Source: Tetrastigma voinierianum (lineage: Eukaryota; Streptophyta; Magnoliopsida; Vitales; Vitaceae). From it: a DNA stretch of 64,000 nt. The stretch spans positions 1 to 64,000 of the forward strand of contig JAEQBH010007411.1 in NCBI GenBank assembly GCA_016808115.1, given 5' to 3'. Both the position numbers and the translations under genes were made by a program. A model generated the notes under the pieces. It saw only the letters and a list, made by a program, of their open reading frames with translations, ran no database searches and was not told the DNA's origin. How positions within the stretch are numbered: the first letter of the stretch is position 1; each line of letters starts with the position of its first letter. This document shows, piece by piece, positions 12,301-24,115 of this stretch.

Positions 12301-12697
12301 TATTTTGATATGATTATACGATGATGATGATGATGGTGGTGGTGGTGTCATACTCTGCAGTGAGTGAGTTTAGTGGCTTGATTGCATTTTATTAATCGTA
12401 CTGGGCCAAGCACTAAAAATTAGCTAGCCCATATATGGGTCTTTTTTTTTTTTTTTATCTTTATTCTAAATCTTTTCACTCAAGACAGTCATACCTGTTC
12501 CTCTAGGTTAGTTTTTAGCATTCCCTAAGTTGTAATTTGGAGCAAAAAGAGAAAAGCAAATGTGAGGGATGTAAATTAATTGGAGGGGTGCCAAAACATT
12601 TGAAATTAGAACATGTGGAAGTTTCAGCAACGTTTTCCAAATGAAAGATGTGGATTGTGCGAGAGGCAATCTATTGTTAGATATTTGTGTAGGCAGT
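9331..12697. other. unassigned spacer
   Basis: The ORFs at 9261-9572, 9470-9745 and 9990-10202 overlap each other on both strands, and I recognise no domain in them. A GATGATG...GGTGGTGGT trinucleotide repeat occurs at about 12320-12349. From 10.3 to 12.7 kb the sequence is AT-rich without features. A decayed transposon could be hidden here, but nothing in the text supports naming one. Confidence 0.5.
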
Positions 12698-14743
12698 TGT
12701 GACGCCCCATTCCCGGGGGTCCGTTGACTACCCGTCAACCCGCGGAATACAAGTGGATGTCGGGTTACCCGACGCCACTTCAGAAAATCGGGCGTAGTCC
12801 CTTGTACCTGGGAGCTCTACCCAAATACAAAAACCCGCATATACCCGTCCCAAACAATGCAATATATATCCAATATATCCAATATATCCAATCACATATA
12901 ATACGCCACTTAGGCCCACAAACGATACTCATAATACATACTAACTATGAATCCAACTATTTACCAAATAGTTACAAGAGTTACAATATTTTCACTCTTA
13001 TACACTACATATATTAAAATTAGACATTTCAATACATGTATATATCATCAACCAAAGCCACAACCCAGCTTTCTTCTAATCCTCAATCCCTAGGACAGTC
13101 AGTCCCTCGCACGCCTCCCTGTACCAGAAATAACATCCCGATTGTGGCAGCTAATCCGCAGTGGAATCGCCCTAAGTGGGCTACTCACCACCTAAGTGCA
13201 GTGCAATGTTCCAAATTAAACGCACATTCAAGCAAATGCATGATCCTACTTGAATGTCTACATGACCAACTCAGATCCCGAGTCCTCACCGACTCCCTCA
13301 CACTCGCCTAAGCCTCGTATGAGAATATTATGTTTTATTGGTTTGTTTGTGGACAATCCTCCGATGTGTATATATATCAACAATCAGTCATTCGACGATT
13401 GATATATTATTTGTCAGGATCACCATGAATATCAATTGGGCCGTCCGACGATTGATATTTTTAATTTGGACTACCCTCCGGTTAATTAATATTTTTAGAC
13501 GCACCCTCCAACGCTTTCTATACTCATCTCATGCACTCACTCCTATAGTCCTAGGTGTTCCAAAGGCATATGGAATGTGCATGTATGCTAATCCCAATAC
13601 AGCCTAATTCATTAATGTAAATATATAAAATACGCATATATTTACAAAACAATCAATTCACACAATCATGTCATGTAAATTCTCATTTCATATACATCAA
13701 AAATTAGCTCACTAAGCACATCAAACACGAAAGCAATTCTACCAAATCACTCGACCAAACACATATTTTCACAAAAATATATTTTGAGAACACTGCGGAA
13801 TTATAAACCCTCGGGTTACTATTCCGAAAATCACACCATCGTCTACCTTGTGAACCCGCAGATTTCACTGGCTATTTCCGGCCTCATTACAATCAATACA
13901 TGATTTAATACAAACTTTGTGAATTAAAATAATCTAAACAGCTCCTCATAAGCATTTAAGCAAACATTTTGTTTCCAAAAATTCATATCAATTCGGTCCC
14001 AAGGTTTGGGATCGATCAAACGGCCGCTAACGGCCTCATTCGACTCAAACATTTGTAAAGTACTTAAAGCGGGAATAAAACCCAAGTAGGGAGAAACCCC
14101 TACCTCAAGGAGTTTGTCTAAACTCCTTAAATCCAGCATCACAAGAAAGCCCTTCCGCTTTAGGAGCGATTTCCTCTCGTCTCCGAAGATCGCCGGGACG
14201 GTCGGATCGCCTGTATTTTTAGAGAGAAGTCAGATCTTCTCACACTAAAAACCTCCATTTTTTGCTTCTACAGCTACTGCATCCTTTCCCACGTTTTGGC
14301 TCATTTTCATTTTGTAAGGGACAAGCACTATTCCATTTTTTTGTCTTTTAGTGACTTAAACTTTTCCAAAATTGACCGTTATGTCCCTCTTTTCTCAGTT
14401 TTGATATTCGGCACTATCTCGGCCGTCCATTTTCATCATTTACTCATACCACTTATGGCACATGAGCATGTGTGTTATATGTGACTTTCACGATCTAAAA
14501 TCGTTTCTTTTACCTAAGACCCGAACCACGATGCCTCGAAAAACGTGCCGACTCCGACTGTCTCGAAATTCAACGAAATTTTACGTGCTAGCTAGATTTC
14601 GTGAGACGATTCCAACGGTACAATCCGTTTCTTCATCCGAGATTTAGAGAATAAATTCCGGATTTTTAACCGAATTTACAATTTTGTAATCGAAATTACG
14701 ATTTTGCCCTTTTTCCAGAAATTGGAATTTCTCGGGTCTTACA
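12698..14743 (-). mobile_element. solo LTR of the ~2.1-kb-LTR chromovirus family (S1)
   Basis: Read on the minus strand it begins TGTAAGACCCGAGAAATTCC and ends GGGGCGTCACA (on +, TGTGACGCCCC at 12698 and GGGTCTTACA at 14734-14743). These are the same ends as the LTRs of element B, with TG...CA termini. It contains the family's palindrome around CCACTTATGG (14441-14468) and the ATATCAA..TTGATAT subrepeats (13360-13500). No PBS, gag-pol or second LTR is adjacent. AGTTG occurs at both edges (12695-12699 and 14743-14747) but overlaps the terminal bases, so the target duplication is not clean. Confidence 0.85.
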
Positions 14744-16261
14744 GTTGGGATTGACCCAATAGAAAGCTCAATAATCAGGATGGCCAGTTATATACATGCC
14801 CTTATTCTTTTTCCAATATCCTCTATTACTTAAATCACCGGCCATCAATCATAATCTTAGTAAAAGAGCTTTAACACATGATTAACATTGATACCTCTAA
14901 CATCATTTTTTTTCCATAAATTACAATAAATCTAGACTCAAGCCAAACCTAAGTCTATTGTCGAGGACCCAATTTGTGCAAATGTTGGTTCCTTTTTTCT
15001 TCCTTGCAAAGAGAAGGGAATGCATAAGCATGTCTAAACATGTGCTCAAAATGAAAACTAAGCGCATTTCAAATAAGGTAAAGTCAGAACCTGTTATGTT
15101 GTTTATATAGAGGGGCAGTGTTGAGAGAAAGGTACAAGGGATGTGAAATTTTCTCTACCTGTTATAGAGACACGTAAGGGAAGAGGCGAAAATCAAAACT
15201 CTATTAAAGAAAATTTCAAAAAGACTAAAAACCTTAAGAAAAATACCTAAGTCTAGGAGAAACTGACCCCATTCATCTCGGTAAAATATCCATTTTCAAC
15301 TCTCTCACACACACATTGTCTCTTTTAAGCTTAATTTGCCAAGTCTTCTAAGTTTATGAAGGTCCCATAAAACTCATATGGAAAGATGGGGACTTTTCCT
15401 TTTTCCTATCCACCTCAAAATAATGTGCCAGTGTCCTCTTTATTAATATTTTCTTCATTCATAAGCTTTATAACATTCGGGGTATGAATAAGGTAGACCC
15501 ACCCACCCACCATTACATCCAAAGGACGCGCCTCCCTATCAAGAACTGCTCACTCTCCTTTCTCTCTTCTAGTCCTGGGGTGATTCGAATTGGTTCGAAT
15601 CACTAATCACCCGCAAGTGTAATAGTGAAGATTATAATGAAGATTCATTGGAAGCAACTCGTAGATACATAGGTAGCTTTGTAAAGGGCAAGAACCAAGA
15701 AGAAAGCAGAGGTTGAAGATGAAGAGTTATTGTTTATGTAGGGTGAGGGCTTCCGTAATCCATCCGCAGTCACAATTCCTTATCCCTTTGTTTCTAGCTT
15801 TCTATGAAGGACTTTCTAAATTCTAGTCCTTAATTTCCGGAGTTTAAACTCTTCTTTCAAAAGTTGGTCGAAGCACTTTATTGTTTAGTTATTATAGTTA
15901 ATTTATCATTTTTACGTGTATTGTTGTTATTTTATATTGCTATGTCATTCCATTTGATAGATATGTTTTAATGTTAATGGGATAATCATTGGATATAGGT
16001 ACTTTTTTTTTTCCGGCTAATTCATGATGCATATTTCATACTCTTATTGTAATTTTCATTACCACAACCACGTGAACAAATTTAATGGTAAAATTGAGAT
16101 GCCCATTGCAGGCGCTTTTTTAAGTTGTTATGTTTTAGATCTACTCTTGTCCTTTGCAGTTCCATTAATTTGTCAGAAATTTATAATTTATTATCTTTTA
16201 TGAGTCCATCACTCAGGGTATTTTGAAAACTTCTTAGAAAAATAAAACAAAGTTTTGAAAG
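14744..16261. other. unassigned spacer between two solo LTRs
   Basis: No protein similarity is recognised. It contains a perfect 10-bp inverted repeat with a 4-bp loop at 15580-15603. It does not look like retroelement internal sequence, so S1 and S2 are separate insertions rather than one element. Confidence 0.6.
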
Positions 16262-18436
16262 TGTGACGCCCCAAAACCCGGGGTGTCCGTTGACTACCCG
16301 TCAACTCGCGGAATACAAGTGGAGGTCGGGTTACCCGACGCCACTTTAGGAAAATCAAGGTAGTCTCCTTGTAACGGAGCCTAACAAATACAAACCCGCA
16401 TATCCCCGTCCCAAACAATCCAATATATGCAATATATATCCAATACGGCCACTTGGGCCCATAACAGCACTCAATGTACATACCAACTATGAAACCAACT
16501 ATATACCCAATAGTTACAAGAGTTAATACTTTTATCTTAAACAATACATATTAAACGAATGGTTCTAATACATGTACAACCACCAAAGCCACATCCCTGG
16601 GCCATAATGAATTTGGGGACGAGCCGTCCTCTCGCACGTTCCCGTAATTGTGAAATAAAGGGGGATCCCACGACGGGGTGAGCTAGCTCGCAGGAGATTC
16701 GCCTAAGTGGGCTACTCACCATCTAAGTGCGCAATGTTCCAAAGTAAACACATTCAAACAAATGCATGATCCTACTGAATGTCTACATGACCAACTCGGC
16801 ATCCCGAGTCCACGACTTCCTACACTCGCCGCCTTGTATGAGAATTAATATTTTATTAGTGGGCAACCGATGAATATAGCACAATTGGGCCGTCCACGAT
16901 TGATATATATATTATTTGTTTGTGGACTACCCTCCGATGAATATATATATCAACCGGGCCGCCCGACTGATATATTATTTAGCCTGCGACTACCTCTGAT
17001 GAATATATATCAACTGGGCCGCTCCGACGGTTGATATATTATTTGATTTGGATTACCCTCCGATAATTAACATTTTAGACTACCTCCAACCATTTTCTTC
17101 TTAGGACTCATCCTTCTTCATGCACTAACTCCTATTCCTAGGGATGTTTGCATATGGAATGCATATGCAGTTCCATCACGCCTAATCACATGCAAACATA
17201 TCAACATGAATATATTCGCATAATATCCAATCACACAATCATGTCATGTAATTAATCACTCTGGGCATCAAAATTAGCTCACGGCTATCGATCATACACG
17301 AGTAATTTAATTTAAATCACTCGACCAAACACATATTTTCACTAAAATATATTTTCAAACATATTCCCGGAATAGTGAAACCCTCGCTACTATTCCCGAA
17401 AATCATTGAAATTACGGTTCACCTGCTGAACCCAAAATCCACCCGCCATTCTACCAACGATACCAACAACCATTTAATACACAAGTTTAAACCAACCCAC
17501 TTCAAACAATTGCGGAGCGTCACGGCCGCCGATTCTTCCTCCAAAATTCTAACACTTCGGTCCCATGTTTCCAGCCCGATCAAGCGGGGCCCATTCCCGG
17601 CCTTTGTAAGGCAATACATGATTTAAAGCAACATTGATGACCAAACAGCCCACTGATGCTCGGCACCACGACTATCCAAAAACCCAAACAATTTCCACAA
17701 ATTGGTCCCATGTTTTCGGGATCACCAAACGGCCCTCACGGCCTCAAACTAACCGAAACATCGAAAAACCCCTTAAAAATGGGAATAAAACTCAAGTAGG
17801 AGAAAATCCTACCTCTTGAAGTTGTCAAAACTCAGAAACCTCGGTCCACGCAGAAGCCTACTCCGTAGAACGCTTTTCCCCTTCTTGTCTGGTCGACCAG
17901 CCAACCCAGCCCCATCGTCTCGGATCTGTAGAGAAGCACTCTCTCTCTCTAAAAAGCTCTCAAAAATGGTGGCTGCTGGATTTCTGGTTTGCATTTCATG
18001 TTTTTTGTCTTTGCTTTTGAGGGAGAAGAAGCACTATTAGGTATTTCGTCTTCTAGTCACTTAAGTCAAATTCTATAATACCCATTATGTCCCTCTTTCT
18101 CAGATTTGATATTCACTACCGTCATTCTTTTCATCATTTCTAATTACAATTCACTTATGGTACATGAGTACATGTTATATGTGGCTTTCATCGCATCGAA
18201 AACCGATTTACAGACCGACATACGCGATGCCTCTCGAAAACATGCCGACTCGACCGCCTTTAAAAACGCGAAATTTTACGCGGCTAACTAGATTTCGCGA
18301 GACTCCATCCCAACGGTACAATCCGCTTCATTATCCGAGATCTAGAGAATTAATTACGGATTTTTAATGTTAATTACACTCAGAATCAAAATTACGATTT
18401 TCGCTCTTATTTCGTAAATCAATTTCTGGTCTTGCA
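16262..18436 (-). mobile_element. solo LTR of the same chromovirus family (S2)
   Basis: TGTGACGCCCCAAAACCCGG begins at 16262. The other end, TTTCTGGTCTTGCA, finishes at 18436. Flanks are GAAAG (16257-16261) and GAAGC (18437-18441), an imperfect 5-bp target duplication. Four copies of the ~75-bp subrepeat with ATATATCAA...TTGATATAT cores occupy about 16855-17075. It is 2175 bp, like the element B LTRs. The 111-codon frame on the complement (16209-16544) is an incidental ORF within the LTR. Confidence 0.85.
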
Positions 18437-18713
18437 GAAGCATCTCTTCTAATATTTTATGTTAAAGGATAGAATGATGACTTGTGGTCGTTGCTTGCAA
18501 ATCGGGTTAATTTATTGTAGAGGATTGATAGTTGAAGCACTGTAGAGGAAAATTTTCCAACAAATTTGATATTCGACATGCAGGTCCCACCCTCGCCCAC
18601 TCCGACGAGGGGTGGTCCCACCACGTGCTATAGGGCATGTCCCTTGCCCGCTCCTGAGAGCCTCGAACCCAAGACCAAAGGGACATATTGAAACGGGAGC
18701 ACTCTCACTAATT
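18437..18713 (+). repeat. isolated SINE-like copy between two solo LTRs
   Basis: From about 18577 to 18712 the sequence follows the first unit of the 1861-3185 cluster. It shows the CCACTCCGACGAGGGGTGGTC core, GCTATAGGGCATGTC, CCTCGAACCCAAGACC (B-box-like), AAAGGGACATATTGAAA and GGAGCACTCTCACTA. It then runs directly into the third LTR, whose first ~13 bases are missing. Confidence 0.5.
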
Positions 18714-20990
18714 AATCGGGGTCCGCTGACAATCTGGCCAACTACGGAATACAAGGCGGGAGGTCGTTACCCGACGCCACTTAGAAAATCGCGTAGTCTC
18801 CTTTGTAATGGGAGCTCTACTCCAAATACATAACCCGCATATCCCATTCCAAACAATCCAATATATGCGATATAATCCCAACATGAGTAAAAATGCCTCG
18901 GGGTCTATAAAACCAATACTCATAAAATCAATTATCATAACTATTCTTCAATTATCTCCCAATAATTCAATAGTTGATTGCACTTTTATACAAACACAAA
19001 CATATTTTAAAATCTACAATTCTAATACATGTTATGTCCAAAAACCATCAAGCCACAAACCGGCTTCTTCAAAATCAACCTCAAATGAGTTGTCTCCTGA
19101 GCCCTTTGTAAATTCGAAAAATAAAGGGGGTCCTGACGACTTGAGCTAAAGCTCGCAGGGAGAATCGCCCTAAGTGGGCTACTCACCACCTAAGTGCAAA
19201 GGTAATGCTCCAGGCAAACACACACCTGGCAAATACATGATCCTACTTGAATGTCTACATGATTACCCCATGTCACGAACTCACTCCGACGCACTCACAC
19301 TTGCCTAAGCCATGTATGAGAAAATAATTACTTTCAAAAACAAAACTGTTCTTGAAAATATACTACCGAAATATTCGTACAACATGGATCACCCTCCGAG
19401 GTGAATCAAGGTGAGCTTCAAACGCCTTCATGGTCCTCATCCGAATGACCGCCGCCCATCTCCCAACCCACCCTCCGGAATATCATCCTGTGAAATTCCT
19501 TTCGCAACCATATCCGTTTTTACAAAATACCTTGTCATGCACTCACACCTAATTCTAGGCTACCCAATGCATATGAAAATGCATTATGCCATTTTCAAAA
19601 TCATTTACACAATATGTCAATATGCATATTTTCACTCAACTATAATTACACACATGTAATTCCACACCTCAATCATCACCCAATCTAGCTCACTTGAGCA
19701 AATCATAACTATCACTAATGGCTTACAACATAATTTAATTCATATAATCGTGTCATCAGATAACACTCAAGCATTAAACCTAATAATTCTTTGATCAACC
19801 AACTCTCCAATTTAATTCCTACACATACCAAGCCATTCAATTCACACAATTTCAATGTCAAACACATGGACCTTTGCGGCTATTTCACACAAAACCCGGA
19901 CTGCAATGGGGCCCCGAACTCCAAAGAAGGGTCATTCACGGTGCCCCACTAGTCCAATCTCTAAGCCACTTGGAACCGACTTTACCCATTTCTATCTTAT
20001 AAACACCCGTAGAAATTTAATGCATAAATCTACACATCAGCTCCATATCAGCTTCTCGGATCACTACTGACAGCCCAAAAATCTCCAAAAATTCCACAAT
20101 CCGATCCCATGTTTTGGGACCGATCCTACGGCCCATTCCCGGCCTTTTTCCATACAAATACATGATTTAAAGCAACATTTGAATACAAAATTCAACACAA
20201 CAGCCCACAAATTCTGGCAAATACGATGGAGGAAAAACCCAAGAATTTCTAACAATTCGGTCCCATGTTTTGGGACCGATCAAACGGCCCCTCACGGCCT
20301 CAAACCACCCGAAACATCGAAAAACCCTTAAAAATAGGAATAAAACGCAAGTAGGGAGAAAATCCTACCTCAAGGAGTTTGAAGAAACTCCCAATCCCGG
20401 AGTCCACGCTGCAGCTCCGTCTCCGCGTAGAACGCTTCCCTTCTCGCCCGAAGTCCGCCAATGGCCGGATTCACCAGATTAGAGAGAAGTTTCTAAAGCA
20501 TTTCCTCTCAAAAAATGGCTTCCGGAGAAGAAATCTGGTTCTCACGTTTTTTGGTTTGGCTTTTGAGGAAGAAGATGAGCACTATTTGCTCTTTTGTCAT
20601 CTAGCTCATTAACATTCAAAAATGACCTTATGTCCCTCTTCGCATTTTGATATTCCAGACTATCTCTACTGGGTCCATTTCCATCATTTCTCTACTCATA
20701 CCACTTATGGTACATGAGTACTTGTTATATATGACTTTTCGTCACATCGAAAACCGTTTTACGGCACCCGAAACGCGATGCCTCGAAAAACGTGTCGACT
20801 CCGACTGTCTCAGCAAATTGCGAAATTTTACGTGCTAACTAGATTTCACGAGACGATTCCAACGGTGCAATCTGTTTCGTCATCCGAGATCTAGAGAATT
20901 AATTACGGATTTTTAACCGTAATTAAAATTTTGTAATCAAAATTATGATTTTGCCCTTATTCCAGAAATTGGAATTTCTCGGGTCTTACA
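18714..20990 (-). mobile_element. solo LTR of the same family, outer end truncated (S3)
   Basis: It matches the family from GGGGTCCGCTGAC at 18718 through to ATTTCTCGGGTCTTACA at 20990. The first ~13 bp (TGTGACGCCCCAA) cannot be found, because the SINE-like copy abuts there. The conserved palindrome around CCACTTATGG is at 20693-20720. Its sequence diverges more in the middle (18900-20000) than S1 and S2 do from each other, so it may belong to an older subfamily. Confidence 0.8.
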
Positions 20991-21027
20991 CTTGACTTCT
21001 TGTCAAATCTATTTCTTAATTCAGTAA

Positions 21028-21343
21028 GGCTTTGTTTGGAACCCAAAAAGTATTAAGGAAAGAAAATAGAGAGGAAAAATGGATGGAAAGAAAAATTGAA
21101 GGAAAATAAAAAATAGGTTTAAACTTAATAAACTAATTCTACATATTTATTCAAACTAGTATTATTTGCTTCTCTCTATTATATAAGGATTAAAAAAAAA
21201 ATTAAAAAAATGTAAAATTTTGAGGAATTTTGATTGTATTTGATTTTCTTTTATAATTTCCACCGTTGAGCCAAACATAAGAAAATCATTTTTCTTAGCA
21301 TGTTTTTCCTTTTCCTGTTATTTTTCGGGTTCCAAACGAAGCC
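21028..21343. mobile_element. Tourist-like (PIF/Harbinger) MITE
   Basis: The left end GGCTTTGTTTGGAACCC is mirrored at the right end by GGGTTCCAAACGAAGCC, a terminal inverted repeat of 17 bases with one mismatch. TAA flanks the element on both sides (21025-21027 and 21344-21346), the 3-bp duplication typical of PIF/Harbinger elements. The length is 316 bp and the interior is AT-rich and non-coding. Confidence 0.75.
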
Positions 21344-21915
21344 TAAAGGGAAATTATTATAGGTAAAATAGGTTTAGACTCTTGTATTAAGCCTCTTAGC
21401 ATATGAACATAATAATCTCAAATTTCTCGTTGATTTTTTTTATTTTTTTTACCACTGCAAAGCTGCCATCCCAATTGTCCCAACTATACGAAGTCCGAAG
21501 TTACACTCACGAAATTTGAGGGAGCTTAAAAATTTAATAACCTAATTCTACATATTTATTCAAACTAGTATTATTTGTTTCTCATTATATTAAGATTAAA
21601 AATTAAAATATGTAAAAATTTTGAGGAATTTTGATTGTATTTGATTTTTTTTATAATGTCTATGGTGAAACCAAACATAAGAAAATAATTTTTCTTAGCA
21701 TTTTTTCCTTTCCCTAGTATTTTATGGTTTCGAACGGAGCCTAAAGAGAGATTATTACAGGTAAAATAGGTTTAGACTATTGTATTAAGCCTCTTAGCTT
21801 TATGAGCATAAAATCTCAGCCTGTTGATTTTTTTTTTTACTGTTGCAGGTTGCCATCCTAATTGTCCCAACCATACTAGTCCTCGTTAAATTTATGAAAT
21901 TCGAGGAGCTTCAGC
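21115..21915 (+). repeat. tandem duplication of ~400 bp that includes the right half of the MITE
   Basis: 21115-21525 and 21527-21915 align along their length. Shared blocks include TAATTCTACATATTTATTCA, TTTGAGGAATTTTGATTGTA, CCAAACATAAGAAAAT, TATTAAGCCTCTTAGC and CCATCC.AATTGTCCCAAC. The second copy starts inside the MITE and therefore lacks its left end. Its right end carries GAACGGAGCC instead of GAACGAAGCC. The duplication took place after the MITE inserted. The short frame at 21843-22082 lies in the tail of the second copy and has no recognised domain. Confidence 0.75.
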
Positions 21916-24115
21916 CAATGGAAGAGTTCTCAACCCCTCTCCAGCCCAGCTCATTTCCAAGACGTTTGGTCTATAAGGAATCAGAGAGATCATTGACATC
22001 ATGGATTTCATGGATTAGAGATACCAGAACAAGTGGACATCTAGAAAGGTATAACTTCGAAATCAGGCTAAGTAAAGATTGACTAGATCTGCTCGTCTGG
22101 AAAACAAGAAAACTATAACAGAGAAACCGAGCAATGTTTGCAACAAACTAGTAGAAATCAAGACTGTAAGTCTCTCGAGTGACAAGAAAGTGAGATATCA
22201 TATCTTTTCCAATGAAAGAAATCATAACAAATTTAAAGTAAGAATCTGATCTTTTCTCGATAAAGGATTTCCTCGTGGGATTTCAATGATCGGGGAAAGA
22301 ACGATAATTAAATATGAGATAATCCTTGGTACTACATCAAGTATTCTAGCGTGTACCTAAAGCCAAGAGCACAAATTGTTTGGAAAGGGAAAGTGTAGGG
22401 GGCAATAGGAGATAGCTATGGGAATATAACTCGCATGCATGTTGTCAAAAAAGAAAAAAAAAAGGTGTTCAAAGACATACTTATACTTTGGAGGGGACAA
22501 AGAAGATACCCTTGTTTTCTTTTTTCCATCTCACTTCTTTAGCATAATGATTCCAAAACCACTTATCTTATGAGAATATGAGTAAGTTGGTGATAGCATC
22601 AACAAAAAAAAAAAGGATTATTAAATTCTAAGGAACAGCTCCTACCTTCCATAAAAGGTTCTCATTTTTTATTATTAAACATCAACTTACCAATACAACC
22701 CCCACATTCCTGGATTATTTTTATATATTCGTATTTATAATATTGTTAAAATGGATAGCTAAACTGTTTCAACTAGGGAAGACGATTTGATAATGTTTTA
22801 TTTGCCTTAATTTATATTGAAGTCAGGGTTTATTTTATATATGCTTTATGCGCTTGTAAGCTTGGATTGATACTTGATTTGGTTTATATGAATTGAATTA
22901 TACCAGGTTAATTAATCGAGAGCAAAATCCAATCTTAATTAACCTGATCTCTTCAAGTAGCATCAGAGACCGTAAGGATCATGAGGATCGTTTCTCCACA
23001 CAAAGGTTCTAGCTTTTATCGTAGAAGGACCGAGATAAAAAAAAAAAAAAAAAAAAAAAAAAAGTATCTACAAGACTCTTGGTGAAGGAATAATTTGCTA
23101 TCGTCTTATACCCTACTAGGACTAGGGGATAGGTAGCAAGAAATCTTTTTGGAAGCTTTTATAATTTTTGGATTAGGGTCTCATAGTGGGATAGGCAGAG
23201 ACTAGGGGAATAATTTCATATCGCTTTAAAATCAATACAACCTATTCTTCATTTATAATTTTTAAAGTCTCACACTGTCACACTATCTAATTTATTAAAT
23301 AGAGAGGTGGAGTGAATCTTCTCCTAATAGACCTTAGTGAAGTGAGCAGATTCTAAAAATTATTAATGTACATTTATGGAGGCAGTTTTTTAGTAAGGAA
23401 ACAGTTAATACAAACAAACCAAAAGAGGACAAATTTCGCCAGTGTTACGTTAGTAGATGAAGTTGTAAAGCTCGAGCCGAGTCAAAAGAGAAAGGGAATC
23501 TTTTATCTGCGTCAGAATAAAAGCAAAGGCAAAGTAAAAGCAAGTGGCTCGGCTACTGAATTTTGGGTAACTTTGTCTTATTCTCTTAGTTTCTTCCATT
23601 GTTGCTTTTGCTCTCCTTCCTTATTTTTCTGAATCAAAACCCAAATTCAAAAAAAAAACAAAAACCCCAATTCGCCTTTCTTTAGATCCATTTCACTCTC
23701 CTATACTCAAGGAAACTTTGAACCCAGTCTCCACTCCAATCCAAATACTCTTCTCCTATCCATTTCGAAAGCCCCTTCTCGCTTCTTCTTATTGTCGCTT
23801 GTTTCCTCCCTTCCTGCTTTTTCAACAAAATCAAATTCCAAAACCTCACGTTTCAAGCCTTTATCACACCGATCAAATTATGCGCTTTTCCTTCAGAGCT
23901 TATTTCCCTTCTTCAACAAAACCAAATTCCAATTCCAAAAAAAAAACAGAGTAAATGACTTATTAACCATTCATAGACTCAAATTTCTTTACATATTTCT
24001 ACCACCTCACTTCTCTCCTTTTTCCAAGCTCCTACCATCCCGCCGCTAGAACAGCTCTCTTCTTCTTTTTCATTTCATTTCTTTACAGCTTCTTCTTTTA
24101 GTTTCTTTGTCATGT
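21916..24115. other. spacer upstream of the CNL gene
   Basis: Mostly AT-rich. It contains a 27-base A run at 23037-23063, a second copy of the 935-1030 repeat at 22656-22750, and a CT-rich stretch at 23580-24110 that resembles a plant 5' leader or promoter-proximal region. Several short frames at 23366-24049 are Phe/Ser/Pro-rich products of pyrimidine-rich DNA, not recognised proteins. Confidence 0.5.

Noticed and set aside
16209..16722. 111- and 61-codon minus-strand ORFs
   Set aside because: They lie in the 3' part of solo LTR S2. The equivalent positions of the other LTRs are not open in the same frame.
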